A DNA stretch of 64,000 nt from Colwellia sp. 1_MG-2023 (GTDB taxonomy: Bacteria > Pseudomonadota > Gammaproteobacteria > Enterobacterales > Alteromonadaceae): the NCBI RefSeq assembly GCF_030546755.1, contig NZ_JAUOPE010000001.1, forward strand, positions 186,001-250,000. Direction: 5' to 3'. This document shows, piece by piece, positions 56,324 through 64,000 of the stretch. Both the position numbers and the translations under genes were made by a program. The notes beneath the pieces are model-generated. The model worked only from the letters and a program-made list of their open reading frames with translations, had not been told where the DNA came from and made no database searches. Position 1 is the stretch's first letter. Each line of letters opens with the position of its first letter.

Positions 56324-56753
56324 CGAATACTGCTTTCAAAGGAAATTGTTTAATGTTGCCATTGAAAAACACGCCAAAAGAATCAGGCGAAATGATTCCT
56401 TTACTAGAAATTACATAATCTTGTGCAACAAAAGTAAGTTGTTCAAAGAGTAAAACTGAGTTTTCAATTGTTGTGTTATCTAATTCAGCATCGATTTGTT
56501 CATTGATCATTAATTTATTTTCTTGTAAGCGAAGATAAATTGGGCCTTGGCCATAATATGATTGATAGGAGAGTTTTTTAAAGAGTTGAGACACCTTTTC
56601 TAACTCAACTATTCTTTCTTGCTGTGCGATATTTTTTTGAACAACACCACCAGTTAAAGTTAACAAGGTTGCAACTATGGCCATTACGACCATAAGTTCT
56701 ATTAATGAAAAACCTCCATTATTTTCCGGTTTTTTTTTAAAACGGAACATCAT
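56304..56753 (-). CDS. gspH: Minor pseudopilin GspH
   Basis: A 149-residue pseudopilin with NGGFSLIELMVVMAIVATLL, Glu at +5 present, and a beta-rich C-terminal domain ending FPLKAVFDEIKAK. By size and order it is GspH. Two start ATGs adjoin (MMF). It overlaps gspF by 17 bp. Confidence 0.85.
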   Translation of the reverse strand: MMFRFKKKPENNGGFSLIELMVVMAIVATLLTLTGGVVQKNIAQQERIVELEKVSQLFKKLSYQSYYGQGPIYLRLQENKLMINEQIDAELDNTTIENSVLLFEQLTFVAQDYVISSKGIISPDSFGVFFNGNIKQFPLKAVFDEIKAK

Positions 56754-57936
56754 TAATAGACACCATGCTCATCAACATAGAAATAACTATACCACCGACA
56801 AATCCGCCCATAAAAACTAACATAAGCGGTTCTAACAAGGTTGTTAGCTTTTTAATAACCGCATCTAAATCAGTCCGGCTTCTGCTTGCAACTTCATTAA
56901 ACACACGTGGTAATGTGCCCGTTTCTTCTCCAACTTTTATAATAGATAAGAAAAACTCTGGGAATATTTGTGTTTTAGATAAAACAAAACTTAACTGTTT
57001 ACCTGACTTTAACTGACCAAGCGCTTGTTTTGCTTCTCGCTTTAAGTCTTCATGCTTCAAGGTGTTAGAAGTAAGATCAAAGGTAGTATCGAGTTGAAGG
57101 CCTGCTTCTAGCATCATCGCCATTGAAGATGCAAAGCGTATTCTTTCAGAAGTCAGAATGATTTTTCCAATCCCAGGAATTTTTGCCGCTGTTACATAGC
57201 ACCAATTTCTAAATCCAGCTTGTTTATACGCGTAACTTACAGCAAAAATAGCCGCGATAATTCCACCGATTATAAAGTGTTCATAAGCAACAAAAAAGTT
57301 ACTCACCCCAATAATCATCTGTGTATACCAAGGAGCCAAGGTGATATCAGTGAAAATTCCTGACATTTTCGGAACAATAAACGTTAAGACAAAGTATACT
57401 GCCGCTAAACATACAAACATAATTACGCTTGGATACGTAAGTGCTTGTGAAATTTGAGCCTTAAGTTCTTTACGAAACTTTAAATCATCCGCTAATTTTT
57501 TTAATACTTCAGGTAAGTTTCCTGATGTTTCACCAATTTCTAATAAACTTATATAAAGTGGATCGAATAGTTCTTCATGTTCGCTAAATGCGGCACTTAA
57601 TGAAGATCCTTTTTTTAGAGAAGCAGATATTTTAAATAAGAGTTTATTTAATGCTGGTTGGGAATTAGTTTGTTGTATTATTTCAATACCTTTATCAACT
57701 CGCACACCGCTTTCAAGTAACAAAGATAATTGCGAAGTAAAAAACTCTAGCTCATCTAAACTGATACCTCGTTGAAAGTAATCTTTTAAAGATTTTTTAT
57801 TCGATAATTCTATTAACTCAATAACATGAATGCCATCAGCTTGCAGTTTTTTTTGCGCATCAGCATTATTCAACGCTGTGATATTACCCTGATGCCGACT
57901 ACCTTCAGTATCAATGCCTTTAAATTGAAAGTCCAT
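56737..57936 (-). CDS. gspF: T2SS inner-membrane platform protein GspF
   Basis: A 399-residue polytopic protein with two T2SSF domains. Each has helices such as LEFFTSQLSLLLESGVRVDK and RFASSMAMMLEAGLQLDTTF, and three membrane segments (about 170-190, 210-235, 370-390). LLEIGETSGNLPEVLKKLAD and IIKVGEETGTLPRVFNEVAS are the paired family motifs. GspF connects the ATPase to the pseudopilus. Its ATG overlaps the gspE stop (TAATG). Confidence 0.94.
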   Translation of the reverse strand: MDFQFKGIDTEGSRHQGNITALNNADAQKKLQADGIHVIELIELSNKKSLKDYFQRGISLDELEFFTSQLSLLLESGVRVDKGIEIIQQTNSQPALNKLLFKISASLKKGSSLSAAFSEHEELFDPLYISLLEIGETSGNLPEVLKKLADDLKFRKELKAQISQALTYPSVIMFVCLAAVYFVLTFIVPKMSGIFTDITLAPWYTQMIIGVSNFFVAYEHFIIGGIIAAIFAVSYAYKQAGFRNWCYVTAAKIPGIGKIILTSERIRFASSMAMMLEAGLQLDTTFDLTSNTLKHEDLKREAKQALGQLKSGKQLSFVLSKTQIFPEFFLSIIKVGEETGTLPRVFNEVASRSRTDLDAVIKKLTTLLEPLMLVFMGGFVGGIVISMLMSMVSINDVPF

Positions 57937-59597
57937 TAGCCAGCAACTCGCAACACTTCATCAATAGTTGTTACGCCTAGTAAAGCTTTATAAAACCCAT
58001 CTTCTAAGAGGTTTCTTCGCTGTAAGGCATCATTATGAGCTTGCGCTTGACGAATAAATTGATCATTTTTTGGGATTTGTTTGATCTCGTCATCGCAACG
58101 CAAATATTCATTGATCGCTATTCTACCTTTATAACCAGAATGATTACATTGATCACAACCAACCGCTTCTAGTAAAGTTATAGAATCAAGTGACGCTTTC
58201 TCTTTTACTTTTTGTAAAGGATAATTGATAAATAATTCATCTATATTTTCTGCAGGTTTAGCACAATGTGTACAAACTTTACGCGCTAAACGCTGAGCCA
58301 CTATAGATACAAGCGCTGCATTTAATAAAAACTCATCCACTCCTAAATCAAGTAAACGAGTATAAGCACTTGCGGCATCATTAGTATGAACAGTTGAAAA
58401 AACTAAATGCCCTGTTAACGCTGATTGTAATGCAATTCGCGCAGTTTCTGCATCCCTAATTTCACCCACCATGATGATATCAGGATCTTGTCGAACAATA
58501 GAACGAAGACCTGCAGCAAAATCGAAACCAATTTCAGGATTAACATGAACTTGGTTAATTCCTTCTAGTTGGTATTCCACAGGGTCTTCAAGCGTAATAA
58601 TTTTAACATTTTCACTATTGAGTTCATTCAAAAATGTATAAAGAGTCGTTGTTTTACCTGAACCAGTAGGCCCTGTTAAAAGAATAACACCGGTGGTTTT
58701 TGCTAAATCTTGCTGAATTAGTAATTGAGTGTCGCTTGCTAACCCTAATACAGACATGTCGTATCGAATAGCGTCTTTTTTCAAAAAACGTAAAACGATA
58801 CTTTCGCTTTCATTTAATGGTAATGCCGAAACACGTATATCGAGTTCTTGATTCGCAATGCGCATTTCAATTTTACCATCTTGCGGGCGTCTCTTTTCAG
58901 CGATATCCATACCCGATAAAATTTTCAATCGAGTGATAATTGGCATTTGCATTTTAGTGGCAAGATTTTCTACCGTATGTAAAACACCATCAATACGATA
59001 TCTCACTCGATATTTGTTGCTATATGGTTCAAGGTGCATGTCTGATGCACCGCGAGCAAGCGCTTTGGTGATCAAAGTATTTAATAAGTTAACAGTAGGA
59101 GCCTCCACTGCTAATTCCCTTAATCTAGCTTCCTCGTCACCACTTAGTTCATCTTCATCAGGTAAGTTATCTGTTAAGGCTTGTATTTGGTAAAAATATG
59201 CCTGTAAATCTGATTCTTTTGCCAATTCAAATTCAACATCCAAATTATTATTTTGGATGTATTCAGTTAACTCTAAATCTAATGGATCTTTGGCAGCTAT
59301 GTATCTTTTATTCCCTTCTTTAGTAGAAAGCAATAATGCATTTTTAGCCTTAAAAAAGCTTAACTCTTCAGAAGGCAATTCTTCCACCTTCCAACCTTGC
59401 CATTGGCTTGCATCAAAAATAGGTAAGCCTAATACTTTTGAAAATAAAGGGATTAGGTCATCTTCAGTAAGGCAGCCCATATTTACTAATATCTGCTCTA
59501 AACGGCCGCCATTCCGACTCTGGAATCTTTTTCCTTTATCTAAATCTGACTGAGTAACCTGAAATTCAGTTAGTAATTCATTTTCTAATGAAATCAT
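57936..59597 (-). CDS. gspE: T2SS ATPase GspE
   Basis: A 553-residue secretion ATPase. It has an N-terminal GspE domain (about 1-140), Walker A GPTGSGKT (309-316), Asp box around 335-345 (TLEDPVEYQL), Walker B region DPDIIMVGEIRDAETA (371-386) and a zinc-binding tetracysteine (Cys 442, 445, 481, 484). All catalytic parts are intact, so the system should be active. It overlaps gspG by 4 bp and gspF by 1 bp. Confidence 0.95.
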   Translation of the reverse strand: MISLENELLTEFQVTQSDLDKGKRFQSRNGGRLEQILVNMGCLTEDDLIPLFSKVLGLPIFDASQWQGWKVEELPSEELSFFKAKNALLLSTKEGNKRYIAAKDPLDLELTEYIQNNNLDVEFELAKESDLQAYFYQIQALTDNLPDEDELSGDEEARLRELAVEAPTVNLLNTLITKALARGASDMHLEPYSNKYRVRYRIDGVLHTVENLATKMQMPIITRLKILSGMDIAEKRRPQDGKIEMRIANQELDIRVSALPLNESESIVLRFLKKDAIRYDMSVLGLASDTQLLIQQDLAKTTGVILLTGPTGSGKTTTLYTFLNELNSENVKIITLEDPVEYQLEGINQVHVNPEIGFDFAAGLRSIVRQDPDIIMVGEIRDAETARIALQSALTGHLVFSTVHTNDAASAYTRLLDLGVDEFLLNAALVSIVAQRLARKVCTHCAKPAENIDELFINYPLQKVKEKASLDSITLLEAVGCDQCNHSGYKGRIAINEYLRCDDEIKQIPKNDQFIRQAQAHNDALQRRNLLEDGFYKALLGVTTIDEVLRVAG

Positions 59598-59989
59598 TGA
59601 TGGATAATATCTTCATTTTCGTCAGTACCACCAACTTTACCATCAAGACCGTAGGACATTATTGAAAATGGCATGCCATTTTCTCCTGGTGTTTGGTAAA
59701 CATATGGCTGACCCCACGGATCTAGAGGAATGGCTTTTGGTAAATATGGTCCGTCCCAATTGGGGTTTGTACTAGCTCTTAATTCTTCTAATGAGTTTGG
59801 AACTGTACCAATATCTAAGCGATATGTGTCAATAGCCGTTTCAAACATTTGCATCTGTGCAACAGCTGTTTTCTTTTTTGATGAACTTACTTTAGAGAAT
59901 AATTTTGGTGCAACTAATGAGCCGAGAAGTCCAAGAATGATCAAAACGATCATTAACTCCATTAAGCTAAAGCCTTTATATTTTTTCAT
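59594..59989 (-). CDS. gspG: Major pseudopilin GspG
   Basis: A 131-residue major pseudopilin: cleavage site YKGFSLMELMIVLIILGLLG, Glu at +5, then the conserved C-terminal calcium loop region NWDGPYLPKAIPLDPWGQPY and FSIMSYGLDGKVGG. It is first in the T2SS operon, whereas gspG usually follows gspF. The prepilin peptidase GspO/PilD is not in the window and must come from elsewhere. Confidence 0.95.
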   Translation of the reverse strand: MKKYKGFSLMELMIVLIILGLLGSLVAPKLFSKVSSSKKKTAVAQMQMFETAIDTYRLDIGTVPNSLEELRASTNPNWDGPYLPKAIPLDPWGQPYVYQTPGENGMPFSIMSYGLDGKVGGTDENEDIIHQ

Positions 59990-60011
59990 AATTATTTGGT
60001 TTACTATCTAA

Positions 60012-60059
60012 TTAATATACGAGTTGAAAGTATATTAACGTTTGGCGCCTAGATTAGGC
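60012..60059 (-). promoter_or_regulatory. Inverted repeats upstream of gspG
   Basis: A 9-bp perfect inverted repeat TTAATATAC / GTATATTAA (60012-60038, 9-nt spacer) lies 23 bp before the gspG start. Next to it is GGCGCCTAGATTAGGC (60044-60059), which holds a 5-bp GCCTA/TAGGC hairpin. GGCGCCTAG also occurs in the palindrome before the S-layer-like gene. They may be operators or leader hairpins; function is inferred only. Confidence 0.4.
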
Positions 60060-60090
60060 AATGAAAAACTTATAAATCAATTGTTATAAA

Positions 60091-61167
60091 TTATTTTATT
60101 GCTCGGATAAACTTCCAAGCATGTTGTATAGCATATGAATAAGCGATAAAAGCAAGTAGATAAAGCGATAATAGTATCCATTCAGCTATCATAAATACTT
60201 CCCCTAAAATGCCCACTATCGCAAAAGAAATCGCTAAAGCACTTATCGCCCATAATGACTGACGAGATGACAAGCCTAAACGCATACAAATATGATGAAG
60301 GTGTCCGTTATCAGCTTTAAAAGGAGAATCCCCTTTACGTATACGACGAATCATGATGGCAAACATATCCATTAATGGAATGGCAATTATCCATAGTGCG
60401 GTTACAGGTCTAAATGATGCTTCGGATATGTCGGTGTTTTGTGTACTTAACGCAAGCAACCAAATAACGGTTAATCCCATAAACATACTACCCGCATCGC
60501 CCATAAATATTTTTTTACCGCGTGGATTACGCGTACTAACGTTATAAAATAAGTAAGGAATAATAGCGACTACTAAAATAAGTGGTAGCAAAATATCGGC
60601 TGTTTGATCATTTATCAGTGTTAAAATTGCTACAGATGAAATAGTAACAATACTCATCGACCCTGCTAAACCATCTATACCATCAATCATATTAAAGGCA
60701 TTAATAGCGGCAACACAAGCAAGCATAGTAAAGATCATACCAAAATTACCTAGCTCTATTTGCCCTGTAGCAAAAAGGTTACCAAAATCATGAATATAGA
60801 TACCAGCACCAAACACCATGATAGTGGCAACAATGCCTTGGAAAATCATCCGTGGCGCAACTTTTAAATCGTAAATATCATCCATCGTCCCTATAAACAC
60901 TAATAGAGCTGATGAAATAAAATATAAATTGAGTAGTTTACTTTGGTCAATGAAAAGAGTTGAGGCAATTAATACCCCAGTATATATCGAGATCCCACCA
61001 ATTAACGGTATTGCACCATCATGCTTTTTCCTTGCATTTGGTAAATCCACTAAACCAATCTGAGGTGCAAGTGGTAATAAAATTTTAATAGTAGAAATTG
61101 AAACAACAAAAGCGACTAACAGTGCACTTAGAGTAAATAGCATTAGATAACCCTGTTTATTAGCCAT
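60091..61167 (-). CDS. Undecaprenyl-phosphate sugar-1-phosphate transferase, WecA family
   Basis: A 358-residue polytopic enzyme of the WecA/MraY family that starts O-antigen or ECA repeat-unit synthesis by loading HexNAc-1-phosphate on undecaprenyl phosphate. Motifs: GTMDDIYDLKVAPRM (Asp pair), NAFNMIDGIDGLAGS, FMGDAGSMFMG and the HLHHICMRLG loop near the C-terminus. About 11 hydrophobic segments. It is placed between the Wza-like gene and the T2SS operon on the same strand. It fits as the partner of the GT26 enzyme at 39894, which would add the second sugar. Confidence 0.92.
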   Translation of the reverse strand: MANKQGYLMLFTLSALLVAFVVSISTIKILLPLAPQIGLVDLPNARKKHDGAIPLIGGISIYTGVLIASTLFIDQSKLLNLYFISSALLVFIGTMDDIYDLKVAPRMIFQGIVATIMVFGAGIYIHDFGNLFATGQIELGNFGMIFTMLACVAAINAFNMIDGIDGLAGSMSIVTISSVAILTLINDQTADILLPLILVVAIIPYLFYNVSTRNPRGKKIFMGDAGSMFMGLTVIWLLALSTQNTDISEASFRPVTALWIIAIPLMDMFAIMIRRIRKGDSPFKADNGHLHHICMRLGLSSRQSLWAISALAISFAIVGILGEVFMIAEWILLSLYLLAFIAYSYAIQHAWKFIRAIK

Positions 61168-61379
61168 AAAATTCCTTTTCTGGCTAATGTTTTATATTTT
61201 TTTAATATAACAAATAAAAAGCGCGCTAATTATAGTATTCAATGAGCCGCTAATCTAGACTTTTACGAAAATATTACTAATTAAATAGGCATAAATGTAA
61301 ATTATTATGCCTTTACCCGTTATTGTTATCATTCGAGTGTAATATTTACTCAAGTTTAGCTTACTTAATAATGCAAGCG

Positions 61380-64000
61380 TTATAAACCTGAGATTGCTGC
61401 TACGGCCACGGCTGCTTGATAAACAATTTGTGTTGCTGCCTGCCATAATGACAAGTCTTCCATGTAATAAGAATCTAATGGAACAACAACCGTATCACCT
61501 GGTTTTAAGCTATTGTCATTAGATTCAAACCAATTACTATCATTAGGAATTTCTACTGCACCATTAGCTTTTATGACATAAATCCGGTCTTCATCAGCTT
61601 GTTTTTTATTGCCACCACTTAAATCTACGTAATCAAAAGCGGTTAATCCTGGCTTATATATATGAGAAGAGGCAACTTGTACTTGCCCTACAACGTTAAT
61701 TGAATTCTGTTTAGAAGGGATATACAACACATCTCCATCTTCCAAAGTGACATCAACATCAGCATTTGAAGTAATTAGCGGTAAGTCAACGACCAATCTA
61801 CCAATAGGTTTTATGTTTGTTAGATCAGCAAGTAATTGACTAGTTTGTTTATAATCAAAGTTAGCAGAGCCTTCACGTTGCGATAAGTTTTTCGAGGCAA
61901 TTTCCATTCTTAAACTTTCAGAGACTTTTACCAGGTTTTTTAATTCAAGCTGTTTTAATTTTTCACGAGTAAATAAAGACGCTTCTATATAGGCAAACTC
62001 AGTAAAACCACCAACTCGCTCAATTAATTGCCCTAATGTTTCGCCACGTTTAATGGTGTATTTTCCAGGGAATTTAAATTCACCTTTTAGTTCTACATTA
62101 TGGTTTTCCTGCCAAGAAGGAATGTGATGTACATTAATACGGTCTTTACTTTCTAATAAATGATTATCATGTTCACTACCATTTAACGCGGCTGATAATT
62201 TAAAATTTATCGACGTTTTATCAGCTTTATCATCAACAATAATGTTTCGTGTAATCTCAGACTTCATTAGATAAGCTGATTCTTTCAGGCCACCTGAAGC
62301 TTTTATTAAATCACTCACTCGGCCATTTTTAGATAATGGATAAAGCCCAGGATATTTTACCGCACCATCAACTTCGACTAACTGTATCGGTTGCCCTGAA
62401 GCCGCTTGACGTTTTAATTGTTCGATAATAGGCGCTAATAATCGTTTACGTGAGAAAAAACCTAGCTCTCGAATTTCTAATTCTTTATTGGTATCTCCAG
62501 CAAATTCTTCAATTGATTGATAAGTCTGTTTTAACGTTTCTTGTGCTTGACCAACTTCATCTAGAACTTTAACCGAAGTGCTTGAATCTTCATCACTGTA
62601 ATGCTCCCAAAATTTTCTAGATTCATATTGCTCTTGAGCATTTTCTTTTTCTAAATCAAAGAGTTCAGTTTTTGTTAAGGCAAAATCATCTAATGAATCA
62701 ATATTTGAGGCAATAGTTTCAATATTTGAAAAGACAACAATTTTATCTCTTGGCTGCAATTCCAGGTTTTCTTTTGATTCAATATCACTCAAAGCATCGA
62801 ACAAGCTAAATTGCAGCACCTCAATATTTCTGCCAATGTCTTTCTCACGAATAACTAAACTGTATGTTAAATCAGCATCATCTTCTAAATATGCATGTAT
62901 ATTTGGGATCAGATCAGAAATTTTTTGATTCTCTTTCCATTGATAACGACCTGGACGGGCAACCGCTCCAATAACCGTTATAGAATCTTCATAGAGATCT
63001 GATGTTTTCATCACTCGGATCACATCTCCCGATTTTACAGTGCCATTTAGCGAGTTTTTGTCAGTTAAATCAACACTTTGAACAACTCTTTGATTTTCTT
63101 CATTAAATCTTTCTACGATGGTAGAAGCGGGATATGCCGATGGTAATAATCCACCTGCCATAGATAAGGCAGATTTAAACGTATCATGATCTGAAAGTTC
63201 ATAGATTGCTGGACGAGTAACTTCACCTTCAATGGTGATTCTATCTCCTACAGGGTTAATAAAAACAACATCACCTGACTTTAAAGTTAAATCGTTGGAT
63301 GAATCGCCTTTAATTAATAAGTCATATAAGTCTAATGTTGTGATTAATTTTCCTGCTCTTTTTAATTGAATGTTTCTTAAAGAACCAATGTCATTGATGC
63401 CACCTGCAGCAAAGATTGCGTGAGTAATACTCGACAATGAGTTCATCACATAAGGGCCAGGTTTAAATGCTTCCCCTAATACAAAAACTCTAATTGAGCG
63501 TAAATCACTCAAGGTAATTATCGTATCTACCCCTAATATCTTATTATTTATTTGACTTGCTAAGTATTTTTTAACTTCTAAGAAAGACATTCCCATAACC
63601 GAATAGGCACCCAATTCAGGTATGATAATTTGTCCCTCTCGATTGATTTCTAATTCGTAATTGTTATTTTCTTTACCAAAAACTTGTACCGTTAATACGT
63701 CACCAGGACCAATAAGATAAGACTCTGGCACTGCGATATCAATTGTTGGTGCAAAGGTTAAAGGCGCATTGGCAAAAACATCGTAGCCGAAAGGTTGAGG
63801 CCCCTTTTCTTCATCTTCCTCGGTATCAGGTGAAAATTGGTTATCAAAAATTGGATTGCCAAATTCATCGAATTGAGTGCCTCTTGGATAATATTGCTGC
63901 AATGTCGCTTCTTGTTCAGTGTTGTTATTTTGATTGGTCGACATTTGACTTTGTAGAGCAGAAAAATTAATCCCCATGCTTTGTGCTAATGATTTTTGCT
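61380..64000 (-). CDS. Polysaccharide export protein with SLBB repeats, Wza-like (5' end outside window)
   Basis: At least 873 residues; the frame is open past the ATG at 63977 to the window edge (preceding codons read QKSLAQS), so the true start and signal peptide lie outside. Seen: a polysaccharide export (Poly_export) domain around YLIGPGDVLTVQVFGKENNN and REGQIIIPELGAYSVMGMSF, and then several SLBB domains (for example RVFVLGEAFKPGPYVM, ITIEGEVTRPAIYELSD, VTVIGAVARPGRYQW, VELKGEFKFPGKYTI). Large multi-SLBB forms are common in Alteromonadales capsule and EPS loci and build the outer-membrane export channel. It ends 212 bp before the WecA-family gene. Confidence 0.9.
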   Translation of the reverse strand, partial: QKSLAQSMGINFSALQSQMSTNQNNNTEQEATLQQYYPRGTQFDEFGNPIFDNQFSPDTEEDEEKGPQPFGYDVFANAPLTFAPTIDIAVPESYLIGPGDVLTVQVFGKENNNYELEINREGQIIIPELGAYSVMGMSFLEVKKYLASQINNKILGVDTIITLSDLRSIRVFVLGEAFKPGPYVMNSLSSITHAIFAAGGINDIGSLRNIQLKRAGKLITTLDLYDLLIKGDSSNDLTLKSGDVVFINPVGDRITIEGEVTRPAIYELSDHDTFKSALSMAGGLLPSAYPASTIVERFNEENQRVVQSVDLTDKNSLNGTVKSGDVIRVMKTSDLYEDSITVIGAVARPGRYQWKENQKISDLIPNIHAYLEDDADLTYSLVIREKDIGRNIEVLQFSLFDALSDIESKENLELQPRDKIVVFSNIETIASNIDSLDDFALTKTELFDLEKENAQEQYESRKFWEHYSDEDSSTSVKVLDEVGQAQETLKQTYQSIEEFAGDTNKELEIRELGFFSRKRLLAPIIEQLKRQAASGQPIQLVEVDGAVKYPGLYPLSKNGRVSDLIKASGGLKESAYLMKSEITRNIIVDDKADKTSINFKLSAALNGSEHDNHLLESKDRINVHHIPSWQENHNVELKGEFKFPGKYTIKRGETLGQLIERVGGFTEFAYIEASLFTREKLKQLELKNLVKVSESLRMEIASKNLSQREGSANFDYKQTSQLLADLTNIKPIGRLVVDLPLITSNADVDVTLEDGDVLYIPSKQNSINVVGQVQVASSHIYKPGLTAFDYVDLSGGNKKQADEDRIYVIKANGAVEIPNDSNWFESNDNSLKPGDTVVVPLDSYYMEDLSLWQAATQIVYQAAVAVAAISGL

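Overview
The window is AT-rich DNA from a marine gammaproteobacterium. The genes together (Bat aerotolerance operon, ECF sigma factor paired with a DUF3379 protein, PutP, fau-rpiA-serA, ribH-nusB-thiL-pgpA, Alteromonadales-type surface-polysaccharide genes) fit the Colwellia/Thalassotalea side of the Alteromonadales. This placement is an inference from gene content and protein style, not a database result.

Layout. 1-750: 5' part of a fadI-type thiolase on the minus strand, with a FadR-like operator just upstream. 1015-8073: six-gene MoxR/Bat operon ending in a terminator. 8267-9488: ECF sigma factor and its membrane partner, followed directly by a 265-bp MITE-like element. 9850-15658: putP, an EAL-HDOD protein, galE, a DHH phosphoesterase and cysC. 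15737-19995: an SLC13 permease plus cysN and cysD, which supply activated sulfate. 20147-20410: a second copy of the element, inserted into the 3' end of pgi. 20400-30408: housekeeping genes pgi, galU, a POT peptide transporter, fau, rpiA, serA, pgpA, thiL, nusB and ribH.

30849-47535 is a mosaic surface-polysaccharide locus. It holds an Alg14/Alg13-like split glycosyltransferase, GT2 and GT4 enzymes, two different Wzx-type flippases, a CDP-glycerol pathway pair (TagD-like and TagF-like), Wzy, a WecG/TagA enzyme, Wzz, a pyruvyltransferase, a nitroreductase-like protein and two sulfotransferases. Genes lie on both strands in short blocks, which suggests assembly by exchange. The sulfate-activation genes to the left make PAPS, which the sulfotransferases would use.

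47562-59989 is the most interesting part. A complete core type II secretion operon in a non-standard order (G-E-F-H-I-J-K-L-M-C-D) is followed on the same strand by a secreted, acidic, cysteine-free protein (48224-49624). That gene has a strong promoter, a perfect 20-bp palindrome at the predicted 5' end of its mRNA and its own terminator. It looks like an S-layer or other abundant surface protein with a dedicated exporter. The block sits inside the polysaccharide locus: a WecA-family initiating transferase (60091-61167) and a Wza-like SLBB export protein (61380 to the window end) lie immediately upstream on the same strand. A surface-protein gene, its own T2SS and the O-antigen genes in one place recall the A-layer system of Aeromonas.

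No tRNA, rRNA, CRISPR array or complete transposase gene was seen. The repeat family is a TA-flanked MITE-like element with two full copies and two solo ends.
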